A stretch of DNA of 45,878 bases from Clostridium lacusfryxellense (GTDB lineage Bacteria; Bacillota; Clostridia; Clostridiales; Clostridiaceae): positions 1 to 45,878 of the forward strand of contig NZ_JAHLEB010000042.1 of assembly GCF_018861735.1 (NCBI RefSeq). The letters are read 5' to 3'. Under the pieces are notes generated by a model. It searched no databases. It was given only the letters and a program-made list of their open reading frames with translations, and was not told where the DNA came from. The position numbers and the translations under genes are program-made. Shown piece after piece: positions 1 to 8,182 of this stretch. The stretch's first letter is position 1, and every line of letters begins with the position of its first letter.

Positions 1-26
1 TTGCATGCCCAAAAATAATAGTTGTA

Positions 27-69
27 AAAGAAAAAAGCCAATTAGAAGCATACATACTTTCAATTGGCT
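27..69 (-). terminator. Rho-independent terminator-like hairpin
   Basis: The arms AGCCAATT (36-43) and AATTGGCT (62-69) form a perfect 8-bp stem with partial further pairing inside. Read on the minus strand it runs into a T-rich tract (27-35). No intact minus-strand gene lies just to its right, so it may serve a decayed gene or act on transcripts arriving from further away. Confidence 0.45.
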
Positions 70-661
70 ATAATTCTATTTGTCACAAGATGGTTAACTT
101 AATGACATTGGTGTTAACCCCCTCTTACATTGTATTTTCTCCCGCCTCTTGCCCTCTATATAAGACAAGAAGTTGATAAGCATATTGTTTATGGTATAGG
201 CTAGTTTGTTGCCTCTTGTGCTTACTAAAGGGGTATCAAGTATTATTATTTTATACCTCTTTCAAAGAAGCTTTATTATAATGTGTATCAGAAAACATAT
301 CAAGTCACATGATACACTTTTACAACCTATTGAGTGGGTTTATGACGCCTATTTTCTTTATTTATTCATGCATCATATAACTATAGTTTTTTGATGCACT
401 CATTTTTCTATAACTTTTTGTTAAATTTGCAGTTAAATTTAATTGAATTCTTACTATATTTCTTCCCTTGCCTTACCTATTGACCTAAATATATAAACGC
501 TTTACTTCTTTTATGAGTTAAAACTATTTAGTATTTCTAGGTCAATGTTTTGAAAAAAAGTCTTTTTGTAATAAGTGTCTTAACGTATGTATTCTGCGTT
601 TTGCGAGCACTGCCTCAACAATCGATAAATCACCAATCATATGGAACACTTATTCTTAAAT
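70..661. other. Gene-poor region upstream of the glycosyltransferase
   Basis: No convincing gene is seen. A 62-codon open frame at 206-394 has no ribosome binding site and no recognisable family. Two inverted repeats stand out: GTGTATCA/TGATACAC (283-290 and 310-317) and ATTGACCTA/TAGGTCAAT (479-487 and 538-546). Neither matches a known element I can name. Confidence 0.4.
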
Positions 662-687
662 TTAAGTATAATAAACATTATACTTAA
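662..687. promoter_or_regulatory. Perfect palindrome upstream of glycosyltransferase gene
   Basis: The arms TTAAGTATAAT and ATTATACTTAA are perfectly complementary over 11 bp with a 4-base spacer, about 78 bases before the start codon. An overlapping repeat, TACTTAAT/ATTAAGTA, follows at 681-703. A nearly identical 24-base element recurs at the 3' end of the same gene (1931-1954). It could be an operator or the footprint of a small mobile element. Confidence 0.45.
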
Positions 688-764
688 TTATATTGATTAA
701 GTACTAAGTCATAATTTTTTATACAAATTAGTATCACTGTAATAAGATAAAAAGGAGAAAAAAC

Positions 765-1955
765 ATGGTGAGAATATTAATAATAAATGTCCCATTTTAT
801 GGACATGTAAATCCAACAATTGCAATTACAAAAGAACTTGTTGATAGAGGATATAAAGTAACATATTTAATTTCAGAGGAATTTAGAGAAGAAATAGCAC
901 TTACTGGTGCAAGAACAATGCTTTATGATTATGACGAAAAAAAAGCAATGTCATTTAAAGGTATGAAATTAACTATGAGTAATATTTATGAAGCTGCTTT
1001 ACGTATTGGTAAAAATTATGATTTAATTATTTATGAATTCATGTTTTTTATGGGAAAAAATCTAGGTGATATTTTAAAAAAACCAACAATACGATTAATT
1101 TCAATGTTTGCATTTAATGACAACACAATTAATCCTAAAAACTCTGGTAAATCATCGCTTCAACTTAAATTAATTCAAAATAAATTCGCAAGAAATATAT
1201 TTACACAGTTGTTTTTTGGCAAAAAAAAAGTTAAAAATAATGATATATTTACGGACGTATTGGAAAATGTACCAGAATTAAATATAGTCTTTACTTCACG
1301 TAAATTCCAGATTCATAGTGAAGAATTTGAACATTCTAGGTACAAATTTATTGGTCCATCTATTATTAAAAGGGCAGTAAAAAATAACATTCCATTAAAT
1401 AAGTTAAAAGAAAAAGTAATTTATATTTCTTTAGGCACTCTATTTAATAAATCATTAAACTTTTTTAGAATTTGTATAGAAGCTTTTCGTGATGTTGATA
1501 TGACAATAATTATGTCAATAGGTAAAAATGTAAACATAAAGGATCTTGGAACTATTCCGGACAACTTTTTAGTCTATCAAATTGTTCCTCAATTAGAAGT
1601 TCTTAAACGTACAACTATTTTTATTACTCATGGGGGAATGAATAGTGTAAATGAAGCAATTTATTATGGAGTTCCAGTTATTACCATACCCCAATTCGCA
1701 GATCAGCCTGCTGTCGCTAGAAGATTAGAAAAATTAGGACTAGGAAAAGTAATTGACAAAAAAAATGTTTCAGTTGAAACTTTGAAAAAAGCACTAAATG
1801 ATGTTCTTTATAATGCAATGTATAAAAAAAACATGAATATTATGAGCGAAGATATGATAAACAGTGGCGGCTATAAAGCTGCTACTACTGAAATAGAAAA
1901 ATATATTGGTCTAAACTTTAGCATAGGCACTAAGTATAATACTTACTATACTTAG
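765..1955 (+). CDS. MGT-family glycosyltransferase (GT1, macrolide type)
   Basis: Predicted GT-B fold enzyme moving a sugar from a UDP-sugar to a small hydrophobic acceptor; cytoplasmic. The N-terminal acceptor domain opens with PFYGHVNPTIAITKEL, typical of the family. The C-terminal nucleotide-sugar domain carries HGGMNSVNEAIYYG near residue 289 and PQFADQPAVA, the family's donor-binding signature. At 396 aa the length is normal. A clear AAAGGAG precedes the ATG. The last dozen residues are low-complexity and run into a palindrome that contains the stop codon, so the native C-terminus may have been altered. A broken paralogue lies at 8814-9603 on the other side of two redox operons. Acceptor unknown. 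Confidence 0.85.
   Translation: MVRILIINVPFYGHVNPTIAITKELVDRGYKVTYLISEEFREEIALTGARTMLYDYDEKKAMSFKGMKLTMSNIYEAALRIGKNYDLIIYEFMFFMGKNLGDILKKPTIRLISMFAFNDNTINPKNSGKSSLQLKLIQNKFARNIFTQLFFGKKKVKNNDIFTDVLENVPELNIVFTSRKFQIHSEEFEHSRYKFIGPSIIKRAVKNNIPLNKLKEKVIYISLGTLFNKSLNFFRICIEAFRDVDMTIIMSIGKNVNIKDLGTIPDNFLVYQIVPQLEVLKRTTIFITHGGMNSVNEAIYYGVPVITIPQFADQPAVARRLEKLGLGKVIDKKNVSVETLKKALNDVLYNAMYKKNMNIMSEDMINSGGYKAATTEIEKYIGLNFSIGTKYNTYYT
1930..1955. repeat. Palindrome at glycosyltransferase 3' end
   Basis: The arms CTAAGTATA and TATACTTAG form a perfect 9-bp inverted repeat with 8 bases between; the TAG stop lies in the right arm. The 24 bases at 1931-1954 match those at 663-686 at 19 positions (11 at the left, 8 at the right, only the 5 central bases differ). 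Confidence 0.45.
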
Positions 1956-2029
1956 TATGTATTCATAGAAAACTTATTCCCTATAGGGTGACCAGAATGG
2001 TAACAAATATGTTGTGCTAATATATATGA

Positions 2030-2630
2030 TTAAACAATATAACTTATAGTAGCCTCAGGCAAATATTTTTGAATTAATTCTCTAATGACTTCCTCAGCTG
2101 GATTTCTATATTCATTACGATATGTATACTTTCCTGGTCCCTTTGGTCACATCTTAACCTTATCAAGTAAATTTACTGCTTTTGGCATGCTTTCTGTATT
2201 AATAATATAATAATTAGGTAACCCATAGGTCATAAATATTACCTCTATAAATAATTGATTTTTAAGCTTAAATGATAAAGTCTCTTAACTTCCTTAAACA
2301 TATTGTCATACACTATTTCCCATACGTTTTCCAAAATTATAGGGGTGATATTTAATCCTATTTTATATCAAGCTTCAAACATCTTATTTACTGCAATAAT
2401 TCTCTCTTTTAGCTACTAGTGCCAAACTCTACTTTTTCTATAATCTCTTGTGGTTTAATGGAAATTCGCATTTGTGTGTGACCATTGTGATTCGCCGTTA
2501 ATAAATCGTCCACAGCATTAAACTTTGTTGAAGAAGTGGCTATCGCTTTCTCTAGCTTTCCAAACTCCTCAATTGCCCATCTTGAATTTCCAGTAATAGT
2601 ATTTTCAAGGACCATATCTGATAGTAGCAT
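2030..2630 (-). pseudogene. Decayed spore photoproduct lyase-like gene (C-terminal part)
   Basis: Three pieces in order on the minus strand match the C-terminal half of radical-SAM spore photoproduct lyase (repairs UV-induced thymine lesions at spore germination): an open stretch (2409-2630) with NHNGHTQMRISIKPQ and EFGTSS; then, after in-frame stops, RIIAVNKMFEA and ILENVW; a frame change; then MTYGLPNYY-like text and a tail ending in YLPEATISYIV before a stop at 2030. The N-terminal half with the iron-sulfur cysteines is missing. At least three stops or shifts are present, so it cannot be functional. The family assignment is from remembered motifs. Confidence 0.72.
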
Positions 2631-2962
2631 TGGTTATAAATTGGGTACAGCCGACATACTGTCGTGAAATTAGTAGATTGTTATATATAATATATGGCTA
2701 TAGTAAATGTCGTGAAAAATACTTAAGATTTTACTATCAAATAATATTTACAAAAAAGGTGCTGAAAACCTTTTATTTCATATATATTTTGCCTTATTAA
2801 TAGAATAACTAAATTAATATCTTGTTTCGTATTTGTGTTACTTTAACTTTATTTGGTAACGTTGGTTAATTGGAGTTACTGCATTTTTCAAAACATTCTA
2901 CCTTTAATTATATTTGTAGTAAAAGGTCAATATCTAGGTGATCTATACCTTTAACAAAGACA
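2631..2962. other. AT-rich intergenic stretch
   Basis: No gene, RNA or clear terminator is seen. It probably held the lost N-terminal part of the spore photoproduct lyase gene, but I could not recognise the radical-SAM cysteine motif in any frame. Confidence 0.4.
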
Positions 2963-4096
2963 CTAATTGTAATTTTCAAAGTTTTTAGATGTTATATTTA
3001 AGTCATTCATAAATTTCTCAACGGCTCTTAAGTTTTTACGTATGGGAGTACTATGTGAACACTTTTTCTCGCATAATCCACAGTTTATACAAGCTTTTTC
3101 GATACTTCCTCCAACTTTATCTTGATATTCTTTAAAAACTTCAAGTGCAATGTTTGACATACCATATTGATTATAATAAGCGTAAGAATTAAAAATTTTA
3201 TTTATTTCAATTCCCTTAGGGCATGGAGAACAATATCCGCAATTACAACATATAACACGAGGATTTGCTGGGTTAAATTCCGTTTGCTTGAAATACTTTT
3301 CAATTTCTGTATAGTCATATTTTTTCGAATTTCTAGAAACCTCGCAAACTATATCCAAGAAGTCTTTACTCTCTAATTGAAAGATTACCTCGTCAAAAAC
3401 GGATTGTGACATAAAATACCTGGTTGCGAGCTCACTGGCAGTAATATTTTTAATCACATGTGATTTACTTAATATATTGTTCGGGAGTTGTTTATTTCCT
3501 GCATCAACTAGACCTCCGCCGACTATTGTTATACCAGAGTTTTTAAGTTCGCTCAGCAATTCTTTTTGAGCTTCAAGTGTGGGTATAAAGTAGATCATTA
3601 CTGTATCTATAATATTATTTGTGCCTTTTAAAACTTCCTTTGCAGAAAAAAGATTAAGTGGAGTGAAAATAATTCCTATGTGATGCACTCTTCCTTCTTC
3701 TTTTGCCATTTTTGCTTGCATCAACTGTTGTGGCAGCAAGCCCTCCTCAACACTATCCGCATATAAATATAAACAATCTAAGTATTCCGTTCTTAGATCC
3801 ATTAAAGAACGGCTCAAACAAAATTCAAAAGCATTTTCTACTGGTAACGTTTTATCAAAATAAGGGTAATTAGTTGACAGATTTATAAATTTTCTTACTG
3901 GTTCTAAAACCCTCCCTAAGAAACATTCACATGTTCCTCCTATATATTGAGGTGATGTTGTGAAGCTTCTAATGCCTTGAGAGTATGCGTCTTTTACTAA
4001 ACTTTCTGCCAGTGGCTCATTCATTACTAACTTACCATTATCGTAGTAAAAAGGTAATGAAATTGTTGTTGCTGTTAATTTGTTGTTTATATGCAT
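2963..4096 (-). CDS. Aldo/keto reductase-like protein with C-terminal 2x[4Fe-4S] ferredoxin domain
   Basis: Residues 1 to about 260 resemble an aldo/keto reductase barrel; the C-terminus has two cluster motifs, C283-C286-C289-C292-P and C336-x2-C-x2-C-x3-C. This architecture is known in anaerobe oxidoreductases. The expected catalytic tetrad seems eroded: where the family has D-x4-Y there is TTSPQY, the STK lysine strand reads STNYPY, and the LLLH histidine strand reads CLYLYAD. It may therefore have lost classical carbonyl reduction or become an electron-transfer partner. The start overlaps the upstream gene by 10 bases, with GGAGGTG inside that gene, so the two are translationally coupled. 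Last gene of a MarR operon. Confidence 0.75.
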   Translation of the reverse strand: MHINNKLTATTISLPFYYDNGKLVMNEPLAESLVKDAYSQGIRSFTTSPQYIGGTCECFLGRVLEPVRKFINLSTNYPYFDKTLPVENAFEFCLSRSLMDLRTEYLDCLYLYADSVEEGLLPQQLMQAKMAKEEGRVHHIGIIFTPLNLFSAKEVLKGTNNIIDTVMIYFIPTLEAQKELLSELKNSGITIVGGGLVDAGNKQLPNNILSKSHVIKNITASELATRYFMSQSVFDEVIFQLESKDFLDIVCEVSRNSKKYDYTEIEKYFKQTEFNPANPRVICCNCGYCSPCPKGIEINKIFNSYAYYNQYGMSNIALEVFKEYQDKVGGSIEKACINCGLCEKKCSHSTPIRKNLRAVEKFMNDLNITSKNFENYN

Positions 4097-4713
4097 ATTT
4101 CTACACCTCCCACTCTGTATTCTGTTAATTCATATCCAGGTTTCATATCTGAATAACTCAATCTTTTTACATTTACGCCTAACTCTGATGAAAACCATGA
4201 TATTGAGTCTAATTCACCAGAGTTATTATAAGCATTAATCACATAGCATTCAAATTTACCTAGAGCTGTTGTGATTTGCTCTATCTTCTCTACAATATTA
4301 TGCAAATTAACTTCTGTTAATTTACCTTTAGATTCTTGTACCTGAAATTTATAGTCCCATTCATATCCAACGGTATATAATCCTGGATAATTAAGACACC
4401 TACCCTCAGCAGGTTCTATTACCCATTCTTTTTTTATGATATTTTTTTCATTTACCGGCTCCTTTGAGAAGATACTTCCATAAAAATAGATATCATTATT
4501 TTCTTCTTGTTTAAATGCGAAATACATCATTGGCGATTGACCTACCATTCCAAGAGAATTTAGTAGAACAGTTTCTCCCTGTGGTGTAATAATTTGAACA
4601 TCAGTCATTCTTTCATAGTAATACATTTCAACTGGAGATGTATTGTTTGTAAGTATTTGTCGGAACACCAGTTCATCACCTTTGTTTAATTTTTTTGTAA
4701 CTCCTTTTTCCAT
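4087..4713 (-). CDS. Conserved hypothetical protein, 208 aa
   Basis: Not recognised with certainty. It has no signal peptide or membrane segment and reads as a soluble beta-rich protein. The stretch ITTALGKFECYVINAYNNSG, followed by SWFSSELGVNVKRL, recalls the C-terminal strands of DUF3108-like beta-barrel proteins, where a similar WYSPxxGxVK pattern occurs, but this is weak. It starts with a good AAAGGAGG site and overlaps the ferredoxin-fused reductase by 10 bases. It sits just downstream of a palindrome sharing a 10-mer with the MarR operator, so it is probably co-regulated with both neighbours. Confidence 0.6.
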   Translation of the reverse strand: MEKGVTKKLNKGDELVFRQILTNNTSPVEMYYYERMTDVQIITPQGETVLLNSLGMVGQSPMMYFAFKQEENNDIYFYGSIFSKEPVNEKNIIKKEWVIEPAEGRCLNYPGLYTVGYEWDYKFQVQESKGKLTEVNLHNIVEKIEQITTALGKFECYVINAYNNSGELDSISWFSSELGVNVKRLSYSDMKPGYELTEYRVGGVEICI

Positions 4714-4730
4714 ATTATTATTCCTCCTTT

Positions 4731-4753
4731 GTTAACTAGGTTAACTATATTAA
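4731..4753. promoter_or_regulatory. Candidate second MarR operator
   Basis: The palindrome GTTAACTAGGTTAAC lies between the marR stop and the next start. Read on the minus strand it contains AATATAGTTA, identical to one arm of the palindrome in front of marR at 5217-5245. A shared 10-mer at both positions suggests the same regulator binds here. Confidence 0.5.
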
Positions 4754-4782
4754 ATATTTTAAACGGCGTTTACCACCGTTCG

Positions 4783-5205
4783 TTAATAATACTCATTCAA
4801 TACATTATTTGCAAACTCCATTAAATGAATCAACTGTAGAAAATTATCTTCTCCCATTCCATTACTTAAAGCATTAATCAATTTATAATAATCATTGTCT
4901 GTTAATCCTACTAAATGTTTTGCTTTCGGTGTCAAGTGAAGGGTATAGCTCCTTTTATCTACTTTTGAATATTTTTTATAAACATATTCCTTTTCTACCA
5001 ATGCCCTTATTTTTACCGTAACAGATGGTTTGGATATTTTCAAAAATTCTGTGATAGCATTGGGAGTAACTTCTCCATCATACTTGTCAACGAAAATAAT
5101 AACACCCATTTCGCTATTTCTAATTGGCAAATCCCTTTTAACGTTTATATACATTCTACAAAATAAAGCAATAGTCTTAGCTGAATTGTCAAACCAATCT
5201 TTCAT
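4783..5205 (-). CDS. MarR-family transcriptional regulator
   Basis: A 140-aa winged-helix regulator, usual length for MarR. The recognition region reads ITEFLKISKPSVTVKIRALVEKEYV, and the wing carries KVDKRSYTLHLTPKAK, matching the D-x-R-S-x-x-x-x-LT motif of the family. A GAGGTG site precedes the ATG. It is the first gene of an operon with the 208-aa protein and the ferredoxin-fused reductase. A perfect 11-bp inverted repeat immediately upstream suggests autorepression. The ligand cannot be told; redox or small-aromatic signals would be usual. Confidence 0.88.
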   Translation of the reverse strand: MKDWFDNSAKTIALFCRMYINVKRDLPIRNSEMGVIIFVDKYDGEVTPNAITEFLKISKPSVTVKIRALVEKEYVYKKYSKVDKRSYTLHLTPKAKHLVGLTDNDYYKLINALSNGMGEDNFLQLIHLMEFANNVLNEYY

Positions 5206-5216
5206 AAGTTACACCT

Positions 5217-5245
5217 CAATATAGTTAGCTTGTATAACTATATTG
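5217..5245. promoter_or_regulatory. MarR operator (11-bp inverted repeat)
   Basis: CAATATAGTTA (5217-5227) and TAACTATATTG (5235-5245) are perfect inverted repeats separated by 7 bases, directly upstream of the marR ribosome binding site. Size and position fit an autoregulatory MarR operator. The 10-mer AATATAGTTA recurs at the site near 4740. Confidence 0.65.
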
Positions 5246-5320
5246 CACTAAGTAAATTGAAATTGTCAATTAAAGTGTTAATATTTTAAAATTATATTCA
5301 CAAGCTTTTATTTCATACAT

Positions 5321-6025
5321 TTAATATCCTAAAAATGTATCTACCCTAATATTTTTCTTATTGACAGACTGACCTAACAAAGTGGACTTTATAGAATCAT
5401 TCATTAGCTTTGGTCCAGCTAAATAATATTTTATTTCCTTATTATTAATAGCAATTTCTTTTATACCTTTTGTCAACTCTTCATCATCTGTGAAAAAGTC
5501 AATTTGTATATGATCATCATTTATAAATGTCTTTAGCTCATTTTCATATAAAAACTTGCCTGTTCTATTAACATATAACAAATTTACTTTACCTTTAAAA
5601 TCCTTTTCTCGCATGACTATATCCTTAATCATAGATCTAAATGGCGTTATACCTATACCTCCTGCTATTAAACAAATTGGTTTAGAAGTGTCCATATAGA
5701 AACCACCTATTGGGCCCCTAATTACCATTTTCATACCGCTTTTAATTTCTAATAATGCACTCTTATAGTCACTAGGCTGCTTACCTATTTTCATCGAAAT
5801 CATGATTTTATTTTCTAAAGGACTGGATGCTATACTAAATGGTCTTATACCCCTTTTAATTTTTGTATGTTTAATAACAAACATAGCATGTTGACCTGCC
5901 TTCCACTTTAAAGGTTCACATGTATCAAATAGAAAAGTGTAAACTTCTTCACTCTCTTGAATTACTTCTTTAAAAATTATTTCTTTTGGCGTTAATACTG
6001 CTTTGATATCATTAAATAAACTCAT
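5321..6025 (-). CDS. FAD/NAD(P)-binding ferredoxin-reductase-type oxidoreductase
   Basis: Single-chain flavin reductase of the FNR superfamily moving electrons between NAD(P)H and a partner. RPFSIAS (residues 61-67) is the FAD-binding RxxS motif, GGIGITPFRS (about 122-131) the NAD(P) phosphate-binding turn, and YYLAGPKLM the C-terminal nucleotide motif. No C-terminal [2Fe-2S] cysteines are present. The start is taken at 6025: GGAGG lies 7 bases before this ATG, while an upstream in-frame ATG at 6037 overlaps that site itself. Last gene of the five-gene MarR operon and only 16 bases after the FMN reductase gene, so the two flavoproteins are likely to work together. Confidence 0.85.
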   Translation of the reverse strand: MSLFNDIKAVLTPKEIIFKEVIQESEEVYTFLFDTCEPLKWKAGQHAMFVIKHTKIKRGIRPFSIASSPLENKIMISMKIGKQPSDYKSALLEIKSGMKMVIRGPIGGFYMDTSKPICLIAGGIGITPFRSMIKDIVMREKDFKGKVNLLYVNRTGKFLYENELKTFINDDHIQIDFFTDDEELTKGIKEIAINNKEIKYYLAGPKLMNDSIKSTLLGQSVNKKNIRVDTFLGY

Positions 6026-6041
6026 AGTTCCCTCCATTTGA

Positions 6042-6605
6042 TTAATTGTTTGCTAAATTCTTTCCAACATTATAGGCTTTGTTTAAAATTTTTTTTTTCT
6101 TTTGTATGGAATCTTTAGTAAAGGCACCAAGTACAGTAATTCTCTTAATAGGTTTTATCCCCATAGCTTTTAATGATTTTTCAGTATATCTAAAATATCT
6201 ATTAAATATTAAAGGGATTGGTGCTGCTTGAGAATAAATAAAAATTGTTTTTTTAATACCAAACCGTGGTTTATGTTTTTCATTTGTCAATGGATAAAAC
6301 CGATCCAGAAGGTTTTTAAGGAGTCCTGACATTTGGTGAATGTATACTGGCGAGGACAATATTAAGTAATCTGCTTCCTTTATTTCTGCATAGATTTGTC
6401 TAAGATCATCCTTTATTACACAATGATCATGCTCTGGTTCTCTACAATACATGCAAGCTTGGCAAGGTCTTATGGTCATATCATTAAGATAATAAATTTT
6501 AGTTTCAATCTGTTTTTCATTTGCACCTCTAATAACTTCTTTGACAACTGTGTCAATATTACCATTTTTTCTAGGACTTCCGACAAAAGCAATTAATTTA
6601 CTCAT
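6042..6605 (-). CDS. NAD(P)H-dependent FMN reductase / iron-sulfur flavoprotein family
   Basis: A flavodoxin-like fold of 187 aa. GSPRKNGNIDTVV (residues 9-21) is the FMN phosphate loop, and SSPVYIHQMSGLLKNLLDR is the family's second flavin segment. Cysteines at 48, 51, 54 and 62 (CQACMYC...C) form the compact cluster typical of Isf-like flavoproteins, so a [4Fe-4S] cluster is possible. An AAAGGAG site precedes the start. It lies between the MBL gene and the FAD reductase gene and is probably the electron acceptor or donor of the latter. A palindrome similar to the MarR operator sits about 25 bases upstream. Confidence 0.85.
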   Translation of the reverse strand: MSKLIAFVGSPRKNGNIDTVVKEVIRGANEKQIETKIYYLNDMTIRPCQACMYCREPEHDHCVIKDDLRQIYAEIKEADYLILSSPVYIHQMSGLLKNLLDRFYPLTNEKHKPRFGIKKTIFIYSQAAPIPLIFNRYFRYTEKSLKAMGIKPIKRITVLGAFTKDSIQKKKKILNKAYNVGKNLANN

Positions 6606-6628
6606 ATTTATTTTCTCCTTTTAATATC

Positions 6629-6643
6629 TAGTGTGCTACACTA
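6629..6643. promoter_or_regulatory. Operator-like palindrome inside the MarR operon
   Basis: TAGTGT and ACACTA form an inverted repeat with 3 bases between, at the end of the MBL gene and just before the FMN reductase gene. The half-sites resemble those of the large palindrome at 8618-8649, so it may be a secondary binding site for the same MarR protein. Confidence 0.35.
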
Positions 6644-7321
6644 TATTCCTTTATCTTTCTCAAGCAGATTTTTAATTGAAGTGTCATCACAAACATCACC
6701 ATGTGAATTATAAAATACCTTTGCCCCTTTGCTTAATAACATGTTAATACTATTTCTTAGGTCATTAATATTATTCCATATAAATGGGTACTTAGCTGTA
6801 GTAAATTTTTTCTTGTCTTTCCCACTAATCATATCCCCCACAATGGTTTCTCCGTTATTTAGTAAAACTGACAAGGAACCTGCAGTGTGGCCTGGGGTGT
6901 GAATAACTTCTCCATTTACACCAAACTCATTTAAATTAAAGTTATCTTCTATTAATAAATCAGCTTTAAAACTTTCTATTATTGGATCTTTCATTACTAT
7001 AATTATCAATTTTGCAAAAACACTTCTAACCTGTACTGGAGTTGAAATACCTTTTTGAAGGTAATCTCCTTCTATTCTATGAATTAGGACTTTAGCGCCT
7101 GTTAAATCTTTCATTTGCATAATTCCGCCAGTATGGTCAATGTGGTTATGTGTCAGTATAATTAAAGAAATATCTTTAGGGTTTATTCCATTTTTAATGA
7201 GAAACTTCTTTATTTTTTCAAAGGATTTCGGTAATCCTGTATCAACTAAAATATATTTTTCACCTTTTATTAAGAAAGCTTTTACCATTCCCAAATTAAT
7301 TGTAATTACCTGTTTATCCAA
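6641..7321 (-). CDS. MBL-fold metallo-hydrolase
   Basis: A 226-aa metallo-beta-lactamase-fold hydrolase. THNHIDHTGG (H58, H60, D62, H63) supplies the first metal ligands, HTPGHTAGS the next histidine and VGDMISG the bridging aspartate. The substrate cannot be read from sequence; glyoxalase II-like or lactonase-like activities are common in the family. The start is TTG, set by GGAGG 9 bases upstream at the end of the NmrA gene. Third gene of the five-gene operon. Confidence 0.85.
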   Translation of the reverse strand: MDKQVITINLGMVKAFLIKGEKYILVDTGLPKSFEKIKKFLIKNGINPKDISLIILTHNHIDHTGGIMQMKDLTGAKVLIHRIEGDYLQKGISTPVQVRSVFAKLIIIVMKDPIIESFKADLLIEDNFNLNEFGVNGEVIHTPGHTAGSLSVLLNNGETIVGDMISGKDKKKFTTAKYPFIWNNINDLRNSINMLLSKGAKVFYNSHGDVCDDTSIKNLLEKDKGI

Positions 7322-7327
7322 TTATCT

Positions 7328-8182
7328 TTACCTCCATACTTCAATATGGTCTTTTATAAAGACATCTATTGTTCTAGGTTTTCTTTTTAATAGAACTTCA
7401 GCAGTATTCGTAACATGGTTTGCCATACCTAATTTTGTTGTAAGGTATAATATCATCATTACAGTAGCAAATTCTTTTTTGATCCCTCTATCAATCATTT
7501 CTTTTCTAAATTTAAACAAAGGTGGGTTTGAATATGTGATTTTACGTCCAAGTATTTTTGTCATACTATCTGCAACTTGCATATAAGTAATTGCCTCTGA
7601 ACCTGTAATAGTATATGCCTTATTTCCATGGCCTTTTTCTGCGAGCGTCCTTCCAATTATTTCACCAATATCTCTTGTATCTATAAAACTAATCTCAGCT
7701 TTTCCTGAAGGTATGAAAAGGTCACTCCGCTCCTTAATATCTTCTGCATGTGTTGTGGATAGATTTTGCATAAAAAAACTGGGCCTTATAAAAGTGTAAG
7801 GAATTTTAGATTCTAAAATAGCTTTTTCAATTTTGTGGTGTGGTGGAAAAGGATTTTTCTCAGCTCCTAGTATAGATAAAAACACTATTTGCTCCACACC
7901 AGCTTTTTTGCATTTTTGAATAAAAGGTTTAAATATTCCATTAACATCTGTAAGTTGTGGTGGTCTTACTAAAAACACCTTTTTAACACCATGTAAAGCA
8001 GTTACATAGGTATCTATATCTTCAAAATTAAAATTAATGTATTCCATAGAATCATCTTTTTCAATGCTTTTTTTTATGTTTCTTACACCAGCTAGAAAGT
8101 CTCTATTTATGCTTTTTAAATAGTCAACTACTGCACTTCCTACATTCCCCGTTATTCCTGTTAATAAAATTTTTTCAACCAT
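7328..8182 (-). CDS. NmrA-like NAD(P)-binding protein (atypical SDR)
   Basis: A Rossmann-fold protein of 284 aa with TGITGNVG (G9, G12, G15) for dinucleotide binding and SFIDTRDIGEI and AYTITGSEAITY, typical of NmrA/HSCARG and quinone-reductase-2-like SDRs. These act as redox sensors or NAD(P)H:quinone oxidoreductases. No classical YxxxK site is evident. The start overlaps the marR stop as TAATG, so the pair is coupled. A second MarR-NmrA pair occurs at 26547-27945. Confidence 0.85.
   Translation of the reverse strand: MVEKILLTGITGNVGSAVVDYLKSINRDFLAGVRNIKKSIEKDDSMEYINFNFEDIDTYVTALHGVKKVFLVRPPQLTDVNGIFKPFIQKCKKAGVEQIVFLSILGAEKNPFPPHHKIEKAILESKIPYTFIRPSFFMQNLSTTHAEDIKERSDLFIPSGKAEISFIDTRDIGEIIGRTLAEKGHGNKAYTITGSEAITYMQVADSMTKILGRKITYSNPPLFKFRKEMIDRGIKKEFATVMMILYLTTKLGMANHVTNTAEVLLKRKPRTIDVFIKDHIEVWR

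Noticed and set aside
206-394. A 62-codon plus-strand frame near the left end
   Set aside because: No ribosome binding site, no family resemblance and a hairpin inside it; likely chance.
6641-7321. The MBL protein as a flavodiiron NO/O2 reductase with split domains
   Set aside because: The length and motif set (H-x-H-x-D-H with a single short domain) fit a generic MBL hydrolase; the flavodiiron ligand pattern H-x-E-x-D is absent.
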